A stretch of 64,000 bases of DNA from assembly GCA_019054805.1 (NCBI GenBank), contig JAHQIY010000033.1, positions 248,001 through 312,000 of the forward strand, written 5' to 3'. The stretch's first letter is position 1. Each line of letters opens with the position of its first letter. A model generated the notes under the pieces. The model did no database searches and was not told the DNA's origin. It saw only the letters and a program-made list of their open reading frames with translations. The position numbers and the translations under genes are program-made. Below, one piece after another: positions 23,601 through 36,018 of this stretch. This stretch comes from Brachionus manjavacas (taxonomy: Eukaryota; Rotifera; Eurotatoria; Ploima; Brachionidae).

Positions 23601-26600
23601 TTCTTATCTCTTCCATGCTCGAAAAGCTGTTTTTTACTAGATTGTCCATGAAACGAGTATTGTGATCAGCTGACACACAAGCGTTTTTTTTCAGCTTAGG
23701 CTTTTTGAGGAGTTCCAATTCTTGGATGAGTTTCAATTTGTCTGAGTCGTCAAATTGAGCCATGGAACAAGAATCCTTCATTACTGGTCGAGACAAGTTC
23801 TCTGCTAAATTAACGTAGATGTTGGCGTCTTTTTGCTCGGGCCTCGAGTCAAGCTCGACTCCAATCGACACATCTCTAAACTTTTTCATTTCTTTGTCCA
23901 TGTCACATTTTAGGCTGACGTCGCGGTAACTTTTTTTCTCGAACAAATTGCAGCCCAGTGACACATCTCTGTATTCTTTTTGATCAAGTCGACACAAAAT
24001 GTTCACATCACGGTATGACTTGATATTTTTCAAATTTTCTTCTACAATCTGCTCGTACTTTTTTTTGATCAAATTCAATTCTTCGAGCTGAATTTTGGTT
24101 TCATTGTCTTCGATGTTGCATGCCAGACTTACGTCGCGAGTGTGCAAGTACTGGTCAGTGCTTAAACAAACATCACGTGACTTGGGTGTGTACATTACTT
24201 GGACATCGCGTGTTGTTGTTTTTTTTGTATTTGTGCCTACTGAATAAAGTATTGGCTGTTGGGGTGCATACGTGCCTCTTGTTACCACATGTTTAGAGTG
24301 TTTTTTGATTAATTCCTGTAGACTTTGAGACAAATGACAGTTTTCGGCTTGTAATTGTTCAATTTCTTTAATGTAGTCGTTTATTATGTGAGTCTGCTTT
24401 TGGACAAGAATTTTATTCTCGTCAATGGTTGAATGATGAATAGCCACATCTCTAAATTCAGGTTTTGGCTTGGCCGGCTCTTCAACCCTATCAACCACAT
24501 GCATCACTGCAACGTCTCTGGTAGACGGCTTCACTTGAGACTGCTCGAAAATCAAAGTTTGCTCTTTTAATTGATCTTTTAAATTAGTAATCACAGTTTC
24601 CATTTCTGTAATTTTCTCACTAGGCTCATTGACATGCAAGCCGATGTCCCGTGTGTTCGACTTGACCCAAACTGCCACATCGCGTTTGCATTTCTCAAGC
24701 GAATCGCAACCAATTGAGCGATACACTTTGGCACATTCAGAAGGCTGCTGCTCAGGCTGTGTTTTAACTTGAGCTCGACTCAACAGCTGGTTCAAAAGCA
24801 GCTTTTTTTCTTCTGTTAAAATATTATTCTTTATTTCCAGTTCCGGAATTTTCTGTAATTTTTTCTCCAGCTCCATCAAACGTTTCTCGAGTAAAATGTC
24901 ATTTTTGGAACATTTCAAGTCATTTTTGTACTCGATTATAGGCTCACTTTTCTCATATGTTTCGTTTATTTTGAGATTTTGTCCAATTTCGACCAGACTC
25001 TCTGAACTGTCAGAACTAATCGAACCACTATTGTTGCATGAAAATAGATTTAACAAAACTTCTTCTTGCACTTCACTGGGGCTCGTCATCGACATGCAGT
25101 TGGCTACTACTGGTCTTGTCACTTTGTGTTCTTGAGATGGCACACAGTTTTTGAATGTCGACTCCTTTTTAAACTCGTATTCGTCACTGCATTCCATTTG
25201 TTCCGAGTAGAAGCACTCATTTTTGGGCTTGGCTAAATTTATTTTTATTTCTCGTTTGTATGATTGTTTCTCTATTGGACTTTGGCTTTGGGTACGCCGA
25301 CTTGCTGAATGTGACCTTCTGGCATCATGGATTTGCCGAAATGGCAAACTGGGAAAATTAGCTCTATTGGGAGAAGTTCGATTTGACAAGCATCGGCGTC
25401 TTTGAGTCGAATCGTTTTTGATCATTCGATTCGAAGAACTAGTCAATATGGGCTCAGCACAACTGCTGTAAGAACGTGGTGGCGCATTACCATGCTCAAC
25501 GTGATTCATATTAAATGACTGGCTATTCTTTAAAAAGCAGCTTTCAGATGGCAACGATGAGTTTGATAAATAATGAGGATTATTTTTCATTTGGTCGATG
25601 GTGTTCGATTTATTTGCTGATCGGTTGGATCGAATTGCATTGCGTTGATCTGGCTCGCACAAAAACTGCTCATCATGATTTATTAACTGATCTATTTGCT
25701 TTATAGTTTTTTTTAGGTCACTTGGAACTACCATTTGGCGTTGAGAGTATCTTGCTCTATTTAGCCCATTCGTATAATCCTCTCGGTCTCTGATTGACGG
25801 TGCGTACTCTTTGATTTGTTTCAGCTTTTCCTTCATAAATATAATTTAAAATAAAGAAATTTTTTTGCTTTAAAAAAAGAATCAAAAGTAGATTTAGATT
25901 ATTAAAAAAAAAAAAAAAAAAAAAAAGGAAAGAAACACGCACATATTGATTGGCATTACTTACAACTTCATCAATTACATATTCCATTGACTTTTGGAGA
26001 TTTTCATTTCGTTTCAGATGCATCTTTTTGATCTGCTTGCTCATATTTTTTTCACCAAAGTTATTCAGGAAAGTTACAAAATCAACATCTATGTGGTAGC
26101 CATAAGGACAGCAACTGCATTTTTCACTCATATCTAAATCGCTAATTCCAGATTCAGATGTTGTTTCTAGAATTTCAAAAAAAAATTAGAACAAAATTCC
26201 AAATTCTACGGTTTATTCATGCTTGCTTTTCAAAATTCCATAAACAATCGAAAACAATTCAAATGTTATTTTCACACAAATAATCAAACAGAAAACATTT
26301 TAAAAAGCAAACTATTAACATCGTTCTGCATCTCAAACATTAAATTAATAAATTTAATAGAAATATTCGTGTTAGAAAAGAAAAGTAAAATTGTAAACTT
26401 TCGTCAATTAAGATGAGAAAAATATTTAGTCTTGAAGTGACTACTACGAAAATTTTAATTTATATGAATCATGATTAAATTGTTTTATAGAAAAATAAAT
26501 TTGAAAACTATGTGTTCACATTGACCTAGTTAAGAATTATTATTCAGTTTGTATATTGGAACGTGAATAAAAAAGATTCATGCATTAATAATAATAAATT

Positions 26601-28309
26601 TTTTTCTACTAAAATTAGAGCAAAGTGATTGTATAAAAAGCTTTAAATCTAATTGATATAATTTATTAACAGGTATCCATTCTGCGAATAAAATAAATTT
26701 ATTCTTTAGAATGCTTTTTTACAATTAAATAGAGTAAATAATGACTTTTAACAAATGTTTCTTCTATTTTACTTGTTTTTTATTCATAAAAAAACATATT
26801 GCTTAATACTTATTGAAAAAACTTTAAGTATATTTTTTTTTTCACAATTCTTTATTTTTATTTAGAAATATTTTAAAAAATATAAACGAAAAATTTAAAT
26901 ATATTTAATTAATTTAACAATTTAATATCAATAATGATTATAAAGTATTCTAAAATTGTAAAAATTGCTTATTATATAAAAAGTTTATTTTGTTTAGTCG
27001 CCAAAATGATTGTACGGTAAAATCCTATTTAAACCTTGGTTTTATTTAAAGTTTATTACAAATATTTAAAATTTTTCATACTTTTTACAACTTTTAGTAA
27101 TTTTGTATTTTTGCTAAAGTTGGTAAAGTTAATCCATTTGTTTATCTAAACAAATCAAATTCATAAGCCTTCATTTCCATTCTTAAGCTTTTTATTTTTT
27201 TTTATAAAATTATCATTTCTGTAAACATAATATTTATTAGTATTATTATTATTTGAATAAAAGTTAGTTTAAATAAATCAAAACTTGAATCTAAAAATTG
27301 AATCTTTCATTTAGGTATATTCAGTTGAAAAAAGCAAGAAATTTTCGGTTCGTCAACCTAAATTTTTTTGTTACAATCTTCTATATTATCATTATTTGAT
27401 TTTTCAAAAAATGAAAAAATCCAGAATTCTTAGAAGAAATTATTAAATTAATATCATTAATTTACGCGATTATTTTTCATGTAGAACTTGCTAATAAAAA
27501 TCATATTTAATTATCAATTAGAAATGCATGAATGATTTATACACCAACGTCATATATATTAAAAAAATAATTTAAATTCAATTTTCATTTAAAAAAAATT
27601 CTAATTACATTTTATTACTCAAGATATCTTTAGCTAATAACAGATTCACGACCTCTTAAACCAATGCTTCAATTAAAATGATCTTTGATATCTGTAAAAT
27701 TTATATTTCAATTAATATAATAAAAGAAAGATAAATTTTAAATCATAACCAAGTGACTTTTATTTCTTTGACTTATGTACCAAATGATTTCTATTTTAAA
27801 ATTCTTTTTGAACTGAATCTTTTATTTAAAAAACTCACATATAGAGTTAAAAATTAATTTAGGGCTTTTGAGAATTAAAAACCTTTTACCAAAAATAATT
27901 GTAAATCTCTCAAACCACTCGATTTAAAAAGCTCTTACTTTTTAACATGAAATTTTTATAGTTTATATCCATTTTAACTAGTGAATTCGGATAATTTCAA
28001 TAATACAAATTTAAGCAAAAATTCTAACCTACCTGGTATATAACTGCTATCTGTATCTGACAAATTTCGAGTTCTTTGCTGAAATTGTCTCAGTTCCTTT
28101 AGATTTAATTGTTGCTCATCTGGATTAGCATCGTTTGTCATATTGTCATGGTTATTTGATTGTAAAACATTGTTGACTCTGTTGTCTTCCCTTAATGTTA
28201 AAATAGGTATTTGCTGGTTCGATAATGAAACTGGAATTTGTTGAGCATGATGAAATTTTTTTGGCTCTATAATTCGAAACGATGTTCGTTTATTATGACT
28301 TGAAATCAT
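17625..28309 (-). CDS. KANK family adaptor (KN motif, coiled coils, RDV repeats, C-terminal ankyrin repeats)
   Basis: Eleven exons whose phases all close: 28033-28309, 25964-26166, 22880-25830, 22078-22194, 21107-21262, 20985-21038, 20541-20582, 18846-18933, 18640-18792, 18173-18586 and 17625-17780; about 1536 aa. KANK proteins bind talin through the KN motif and link integrin adhesions to cortical microtubule complexes. The KN motif is at residues 112-129 (C-P-Y-G-Y-H-I-D-V-D-F-V). A Ser/Arg-rich linker follows, then coiled coils (for example around 470-510 and 945-985) interleaved with a block of R-D-V repeats. Five ankyrin repeats close the protein, starting H-N-T-A-L-H-Y-S-V-S, with G-Q-T-A-L-M-L-A-V-R-H-G and G-S-T-A-L-M-A-A-C-E-H-G as in vertebrate KANKs. 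Introns range from 53 nt to 1866 nt; one holds a LINE. I start at the first ATG of the first exon; an upstream exon cannot be excluded. Confidence 0.93.
18041..18100 (-). mobile_element. Solo LINE 3' tail in the last KANK intron
   Basis: On the minus strand it reads CTGAAGGAGTATAAGCTCGG followed by AATAGATAAATAAATAG. This is a diverged copy of the hairpin-plus-A-rich tail found on the longer LINE copies in this window. No coding part remains. Confidence 0.6.
19250..20420 (-). mobile_element. 5'-truncated LINE (family A) in a KANK intron
   Basis: Sense-oriented with KANK, inside its 1607-nt intron (18934-20540). Minus-strand blocks give reverse transcriptase motifs: G-L-F-F-D-I-S-I-A-F-D-R-V-W, then G-V-P-Q-G-S-V-I-S-P-L-L, then L-L-F-A-D-D-L-V-T-F-F at about 20070. 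The thumb follows (E-F-L-G-I-K-F-D-S-K-L-N-F, N-K-R-L-N-I-I-K-I-L), and the C-terminal end contains S-N-R-L-F-E-L-S-E-K-Y-V-G-T-G-L-S-H-S. At least two frame breaks (near 19970 and 19626) and loss of the 5' half make it inactive. Same family as the copies at 40.5-42.8 kb. Confidence 0.9.
23769..24684 (-). repeat. RDV repeat block inside the KANK large exon
   Basis: Residues about 543-845 of KANK contain eleven copies of the core R-D-[V/I]-x-[V/L/I], nearly all preceded by T, S, Y, F or K. Examples are K-R-D-V-A-V-W-V, S-T-R-D-V-A-V-M, Y-R-D-V-S-L-G-C and F-R-D-V-S-I-G-V. Two decayed copies (Q-K-D-A-N-I and M-K-D-S-C-S) follow at the C-terminal end. Spacing is about 11-20 residues within clusters, with longer gaps filled by coiled coil. 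Confidence 0.85.
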
Positions 28310-28324
28310 GTTATAAATACTCAA

Positions 28325-31300
28325 AAAAAATCCATTAATTATTTAATAATTGATTAGAATTTGATGGTTGCTTTAAATTTTGGAAATGTATAAATTTAGT
28401 CGAAAAAAAGAAATTTACTAAAGCTTATTTTTGTGAAAAAATTTAAAAGAAATTTTTCATTTTCAAAGCATTTTATAATTCAAAAATATTTTCTTAAAAA
28501 CTAGTTATTATTTTCAAGCCGAAAGGTGAAACGTTTGGATCCTATGTTTAATTCTTTTTAAAAACAATTTTAGCTAAATCATAATTTAGTCAGGAATGAA
28601 AATAATCAAGCATCACTCGACCGATTCAATTAACCCTGTATTCTTGCCAGGTATTAAAATTCATTAAAGTAACCCAAAATAATATAAAGAATATTTAAGT
28701 ATGAATGAAAATTAAATTTTTGATTGATTTATTAAATTTTAGAAAAAAAATTTACATTCTAATCTACTCACTAATCATAATAAATTGGAATAATGACCCT
28801 TTTTTTTGACAAAATTTTTTTAAAATTCGTTTCTACAAATTTAGCCACAATTTTTATTATAATAAAAAATTTGCGCTTGTTTAACCTAGTAAATATATTT
28901 TAAAATTTTCCAGTTGAGTTTTTTAACCTTTTCCCTTCATTTATTTATTAATTTTTAGCATAATTTATTTTTTATTTTTGTTTAATAACTAACAATAAAT
29001 TTTAGACTAATTTCTTTGTATTATCTTACAAATTTAATAAAATTTTACTAGGATCTTTTAAACTATCTTGAAAATTTTAATATTTCAATTTATCTAAGGA
29101 AGAGTTTGACTTTTTTTTGTAAATTAAGCTATTTTATCAAAAAATATTCGCATTGCTAAATAAGATTATTTAAATTATTTTTTTCTTAATCTGAGGTAAC
29201 TTTTATTTTAACTTGAGGCTTATACACTTATTTCGCATACACTTATACACTTATTATTATGTTTTTTGATCGGCTTCGATAAAAAAACAACAAAATTTAT
29301 CAAATTGACTTAGCTAATTTAAGTATGAAGCATCAATAATTTTGAAAACAATTTTACTCTTAAAATTCATCATTTAAAAATGTAAAAATTATTCTAAAAT
29401 CGGATTAATACTTCCATGCCTTATATTTAAGAATTAATTAATTATTAATAAAAATAGTATCTATAGAATTATGACGGCATGAATTTGGATAAATTCTGCC
29501 TGTTATCAAATGCTTAGTTGTTACTCGTTATATCAAAGGACAATTCGCTCAAATGTAAACTTAAAAGAGTAAAATATCAAAAGATATCATGGGATAATAA
29601 AGGCTAAATTATAAAATATTAATTAGATGATATATATAAAGCAAAAATAAGGAGAAAAATTGTATGGTCTGTAATTATAGTAAAGTAGTTCAGATAAGAG
29701 TGAGTCCACTTTAAAAAACTCTTTTCTTTTCAAAATGTAATAAGAAATAATCTAAAATACTTAAAATTTTAATTTTTTTATTACTCAGTAATAAAAAAAA
29801 ACAGATCAGAGCAATCAAAGCTAAAGCAATCCTTAAATTTTTCGACTGCAATTCATGGTCTAATTATGCGTGAAACTACTAAATAAAATCATCGAATAAA
29901 TTAAAAACTAAACAGTTTTTTTAATTCATTCTAAAACCCAAATCTGATTTTAAAAATATTTTTGTAATGTTTAACAAACTAACAAATTTATTTTAGCATA
30001 ATTTGCATTCAATTTAAATGGTTCAACACAACAGGTTATTAAATTTCTTTTCGTTTCGGCCTAAAATAATAAGAATAATATTTAATCAGATCCCAAGTTT
30101 GAGATTATTTAGATAATAATTCACATAATTGGTTTAGTTACATATTTGTTGCTATGTAATTTTAGTAACTGTTATTTACTTAATTTTACTTAATATAATG
30201 GGTTTAAAGAAATAAAAATTAATTGAATCGAGTGAAATTAATTAAATAAAATTCTAAAAATCCTAAAAATAAAACCGATCTGAAAACATATTCTTAACTA
30301 AAAAAAGGAATCCCAGATTACCTCATTAAAAATGTGAATGCATATATATTAGTTTAAGAATTTATTTTTAAGAGCTTGCAAAAACAATATGATAATTGAT
30401 CACTAAGCCAACTTATTGTGTATATATTATTTGAAGATCTCACTTTTTTGTATGCTTAGTGATACAATTTTGATAAAAATGACTTAATTTTACATTCATA
30501 TGTAAAAAGAAATTACTTCAAACTCTAAAAAAAATTAGAATTAAAATCGTTTTATTTTTATAAATGAGTCTATTTTATATTGATTTTATCTTTTGTCTAT
30601 TTTTACCAATTTGTTTGATTGACATAATAGCCTCGAAGAAAAAATATTTTCCCTTTAAGTTTTGACACAACTTAATTTAAATTTTTCTACTTAAAAGCAT
30701 TCAATTAAAAATTCTTTGAAATTTCTCAATTGCTTCTTTAGTCCTCTCTCATTCAAAAAATAATTTTCTTATAGTCAATTATAAATAAATTATTTAATTA
30801 GTATTTATTGATCTAGTATTTATATTAGAATATTTTGAAATGTTTTCTAGATCGTCTACTTTTATTTGGTAATATTTGGCAAAAAAAATGAAAAATAAGA
30901 CTGAAGATGGTATTAGAGTAAATGAAAATAAAACCTATAACATAAAGATTGAAATTGAAAATTTTAAAATTTTTATATTCTTTAAAGACTAATAAAATAT
31001 TAATATAAACTAAGCGTTTTATTTATTGTTTTATGCTTTAATTCGATTTATGTTTTGCATTTTTATCTTATTAATTCGTATTTATATAAACTCCTTGCAT
31101 TTAACACAATTTAAATGAATTAAGAGGTAACTATGATCAAATAAATTCTTGCTACTTTAAGATGAATGAATTTCAGAAAAAAATAAAAACTAACTCTACT
31201 GCAATTTTATGTTTTTTTTACCTTTTAGTTTATTCTAGTAGTTTTATTTTTAAATAATAAATAGTGAGTCTTGATGCTTCACCTTTTGGTTTTTGATTTC

Positions 31301-32895
31301 TTTTAAATTAGATAAGGAAAAAAAATGATCTTTTTAAATTTAATTGAATTTAAAAAATAACATTAACTAGAATTATTAAGTTCAATATAATTATTCTCTT
31401 TTAGTTCAATAATTTTTTTCTAGCTTTAAGAATCTAGAGATTTTGTAAACATAATTCCTCATTAATTTTATCTTCTTATTTTATAAGTTTTATTACTTTA
31501 AATTGTTTTATGTAATTGCGTTATTTCTAATAAACTATTCAGAAAAAAATTCAAAAAACAAGTTTATTCTGAGTTAAAAAACATTTTTTTAAGGAATCAT
31601 AATTTCATTTGAAAAATTTTCGAGTCAGTTTTTGATTGTTTTGAGTTTTTTTTGTAGATTAACTTTAGATTTTATTATTATGCAAAATAATGGTCACCAA
31701 ATTTGCAATTAAAATGGATAAAATATCAAATTTTTATAAATAAAACCTGATTTTATCTCTTTAAAAATCAAATATAACAATTTTGCTTAAAAATCATTAT
31801 ATATTTATTTTTAAATTGTGAAGAATTAGCACAAAAGTTAAAAAGAATTTTTGTTATCAAATGTTTTGATTAACTTCTTTCGATCATCTAAAGCAAGTGT
31901 TCCAAATTAAAACTGAAGTCAGTTTTATTTTATTTTTGATTTTTAATCCAAAAAATAAAAAAATGCTATTAGCAATTTTGCTAAACTGAATTTTAAAGAA
32001 AAAGATATAATCAGCATTATTCAAAAAAGATTGATTCTTTTAAAAACTGTTCAAAATAAATGCTTAAGCACTGATGGATTTAAAAAAAATAATTTGTGTG
32101 TTTAAGTATAAATGATTATTATTTTTTTTACTAAAATATTTGATTTTTATATGTTTCTTCAAAAATTTTGCTTCTTATAGAGACATTATATAGGAAGCAA
32201 AAAAATTTTTTATGTGCAATTTTGACAACGAATCTTAATCAAATTTTTTTACACAAAAATCTAAATTTAATTTTTAAATACTATTATTCCATTTACTAAT
32301 CAGTCCGATTCCGAATAAAATTTTAAATGACTTAAATAAATGAATTTTGTGAAATTTGTTCTGTGAATGGAACATAGTGCAACATCCAAAATTGCATCAA
32401 ATATCTAGGTTTTCTAAATTTGCAGAGTTTAGCAGATATTAAATTTTTATAAAATCGAGTAAAGAAATTTAAAAATTAATATAATATAAATAATTAATTA
32501 CTGAAACTAACAAAACCAACAAATGACACTCTAAGTCATACCATTTCACTGCCAACTTGACTCAATTTATGCAGTTAGTTTCTATAATGAAGTCAAATTC
32601 ACGGAAATTTTTAGAAGTTGCTGTCAAGGTATCTCAACAATAATTTAAATTCAGTTACCACAAATATGTTTTACCATATTCATTTTATTAAAGAAAGTTT
32701 TTTTTTTCAATTTTTATTTAAAAACATATATTTTAAATTTTATGCAAGACAAAATATCAGCTAAAATTAAATAATTGACTTAGATTAAATTTACATATTT
32801 ACAACTTGGGAAAAAGAAATTTTTTTATTTCTATTCAGATAAAGTTTTTTAAAGACGTAAAAATAATTTTAATATTCAATATTTAATTCTAATTT
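28325..32895. other. 4.6-kb gene-free AT-rich region
   Basis: No frame with protein-like composition, no recognisable transposon motif and no tandem array on either strand. It lies upstream of KANK and downstream of the membrane-protein gene, both minus, so KANK promoter sequence should be at its left end. Confidence 0.45.
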
Positions 32896-34142
32896 CTAAG
32901 TTTTTCTTTTTATTATGTCATAATAAGAAGGAGGTTTTTCATCTGCGTAGAAATTTAATGATTCCTTAGCACAATGATCAGAATTAATTGTTTGAATTCC
33001 ATCTCTAGTGTTTTCTATATTAATCGATGATGATTCTGACGATAGTTCTAAAGTATTTGCAACATCCAAATTTTCATCTAATTCATTTGGATCATTCAAG
33101 AAGGGATAATATTGAGAAAAATCACATGATCTAGCTCTGTTATGCATTTTCAACTTGCTTTGTCTCTTATTTCTCTTGTTCAACCTACTCTGAACTGATG
33201 ATGGTGTTTCTTTATCATACTCAAAGTGGCAGTTTGACTTTAAATTAAGATTAGATGATGAACTATTTGTTAATATTTGAGACGAGGGGCTAAAAGACAC
33301 TGGAACATTCGATCGATTATTATGATTTTGGTTTTTTGGGAGAAAATTTTTTGACAATTGATTGGAAGAAGTTTGGTGTGACTTTAGTGATTGATTTTTC
33401 GAAGAAAACAATTGAGCAGAAACAGAATCAGATTCATAATTGGAAGAATCAGAAGCTTCACTTATCACGATCAGATTTGGTTTTTTGAATAGACCACATT
33501 TAAAACGAAAACAGATAAGTATCAAAAAGCAATAACAAATGAGAAGTATGCACACAAGGATAATCAATAGAACAATTATTGTTGAAAGAGTAGGTGGTTT
33601 GTATGGCACAGAATAATCATTTGTATTACTTGGAAAATCGAGAATGTATTCAAACCAACTACAACAAAAGCCATTTATTCCACAGCAATACGAATCCAAT
33701 GTTAGAGTTTTGATAGAACAATTAAAATGAGTAATACATTTTAGCTTCACTCGATTACTGGTTATTTTGTTTATCTGTGTTGATATGATCTGTGAAATAT
33801 AATTTGCACCATTTGCACCATTTGCACCTTAAAAAAATTTATTTTTCATCATCAAAATGGTTTATTTGAAAAGAAAACCAGGATCTATCTAAAAATTAAA
33901 AGAATAAAAGGGACCAATTTTTATCTTCCTTTAAGAACACTGGGTTCAAATAATTGATCGAAAAATTTTTTTTAACAAAAAGAATTCAGAAACTGTTGTG
34001 AACGTATGCCACATTTTTGAAAAGGTCCAAAATTTTTTATTAATTAAATGAATAAAAACAAAATTCTCATCTTACCTTCTATTAAGATTAGAAGTACTGA
34101 AATGATAATTTGCTTTTTAATACAAATTTTTGCATTCAACAT
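32896..34142 (-). CDS. Single-pass membrane protein of WBP1/VOPP1/Shisa type with PPxY tail
   Basis: Two exons, 34076-34142 and 32896-33827, joined by a 248-nt GT-AG intron with matching phase; 332 aa. Exon 1 supplies a signal peptide (K-K-Q-I-I-I-S-V-L-L-I-L-I-E). The short ectodomain has six cysteines at 53, 59, 70, 71, 77 and 78 in the form C-x5-C-x10-C-C-x5-C-C, like the small Cys-rich domains of the WBP1/VOPP1/Shisa superfamily. A strong transmembrane helix covers about 105-129, followed by a 200-residue Ser/Asn-rich cytoplasmic tail ending P-P-S-Y-Y-D-I-I. The terminal PPxY would bind WW domains, for example of NEDD4-type ubiquitin ligases, as in that superfamily. Three tandem GCAAATGGT units at the start of exon 2 encode repeated A-N-G. 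The exact subfamily cannot be fixed by eye. Confidence 0.75.
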
Positions 34143-35540
34143 AATCCGATTTTTAATCAAATTCTGCGTAGACTTTTACCATCTATGAATCTTCGTATTT
34201 TGAATAGAAATGCTATCTTTAAAAAACAATGTCTAGAAAAAATAAAAATTTAAAATTATTTTTAAAAATTAAATCCAAAATATTATAATTTTGTATGAAA
34301 TAATGCTACTTATTTAATAAATTTTTTGATTAACAAATTGTAAAAACGAGGTTATAATTTCAGAATAACAGAAAAACTAACGAAATCTTTAAGTTGTTAT
34401 CATATTTTTTTTTAATTAAAAACATGCATCTTTGAAGAATATAAAAATTAACTTTATTATCAATGAATACTTACAAAGAATCAAAAGAATAATCATAAAT
34501 ATTCAAAATAATTACTTAGTATTTAAATATTCATACAAAATGCAAATTGATTTAAAAAAATAAATTATAAAATGTGAATTTCTATACAAATTTTGATTTT
34601 TCAAGATACATATAAGAAGAAAAATTATAATCTATATTTTACTAATTTATTCAAGATTTAAATAAAAGGAATGGCCTATTTTTAGTATGAATTATCAGTA
34701 TTAATATTAAAAAAAAAATAATTTATATTGTAATTATGATTTAGAGAAATTAAGTTATTCAATTAACTGGAACGATTTGGCTTCTTTGTAGCTTAGCATA
34801 ATTTTGTCATCCATTAAATGGCATTATACAATAATTAAAAAAAGTGCTGAAATTTTTACATTAACTATGCTCTTTACCAAATCAACGAAAAAAGGTCAGA
34901 AAATGGTTTTATTTTTCAAAAAAAAATTTAATTGTTCATCAACTCTTTTCAAAAGTAAAAAAGAATATGATGATGGAAAACGCAGATAGATGAATTGTTG
35001 CCCATTTTGCCTTAGAACATTTAGCGCATTGATTTAAATTGCCGGAGTCTGACGGAGGCTATTTCTCTTTTAATTAAAATGTCCAACCACTTTTAATGGT
35101 CTCGGGAATAATAATGAAAAATTTAAATTCAGTGAATTGTTAAATTTTGTTTCAAATACTCTTTGAATCAAAATCAATTATTAAAGTTGATTAGTAAACC
35201 ATTTAGAAGGATTGTTTGAAATCTGTCTAAATAAGTCACGATATATTTATTGTTTTGTTAAAAGCTCTAGTTATATTTCTATTTTTTATTATAAAAAGCT
35301 TTCATAAACTTTTCAACACTAGGAACTTTCTTGTAATAAATTTAAACGGCTCTTTAATCTTTTTATACATTGAATAAAAAAGAATACCAATTCTTTCAAA
35401 AATAGAATAGATGAATTACTCTGTTTCATTTGAACAATATTTATGTGTACTGAAAATTTTGCATAATGTGTATTTACAAAATAATTAAAAACAAAAATTA
35501 AATTATTCAAAAAATTTTAGCAATTATACATGAAATATGG
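34143..35540. other. Intergenic, nothing recognised
   Basis: AT-rich. It should hold the promoter of the membrane-protein gene at its left end. Short open frames here are low-complexity. Confidence 0.4.
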
Positions 35541-35655
35541 ACAAGTAGAAAGGAACGAAGGCTGTAAAAGCAGGGTTTTTTACTTAAACCGCTGCTTATG
35601 ATTAAATTTAATCCCAACAGCATTACTACTACTACTAATGCTACTATAAAAAAGC
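35541..35655 (+). mobile_element. Probable LINE 3' tail relic with trinucleotide run
   Basis: A GC-richer patch reads ...AAACCGCTGCTTATGA..., then CATTACTACTACTACTAATG and CTACTATAAAA. The layout (a C/G-containing stem, then a CTA-rich microsatellite) matches the tail of the LINE ending at 38096, which finishes AAGCTGCAGTTTAACTTTC plus TACTACTATTATTA. Confidence 0.4.
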
Positions 35656-35788
35656 TAAAAGCCATTTAAGTTACAGTCTTTGAACATTGTAATTAATTTT
35701 TTTTAGTCATTGTGAAATAATTTAAAATAATAATTAAATCTCGAGATTATTTCATATTTTGTTAGTTTAAAAAATTAAAATTTAATTG

Positions 35789-36013
35789 ATGATGAAAATA
35801 CCAGTTGCTGATAATTCTATTGCCATTACATCAAAAAAGATTGAGTCTATTTTTCAAGGCTTCATAATTCGTGAACAAAAGACATCAAATCAATTCAAAA
35901 AATTTAAAGATTTTTCAATTCTGACAGACGAAAAATTGAAAAATATCTTAGTCCCTATTTTAAATGACAGTGACGAAGAGAACAATAATTCGCATAAAAA
36001 TACCCAAGCTTAA
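35789..36013 (+). CDS. Small hypothetical protein, 74 aa
   Basis: ATG at 35789 (a second in-frame ATG follows), stop at 36011-36013, with AATAAA overlapping the stop region (36013-36018). The protein is hydrophilic. It contains K-K-I-E-S-I-F-Q-G-F-I-I-R-E-Q-K and an acidic end, N-D-S-D-E-E-N-N-N-S. Codon composition is more balanced than neighbouring DNA. No domain, signal peptide or membrane segment. It could be a genuine small cytosolic protein or a terminal exon. I do not recognise it. Confidence 0.4.
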   Translation: MMKIPVADNSIAITSKKIESIFQGFIIREQKTSNQFKKFKDFSILTDEKLKNILVPILNDSDEENNNSHKNTQA

Positions 36014-36018
36014 ATAAA

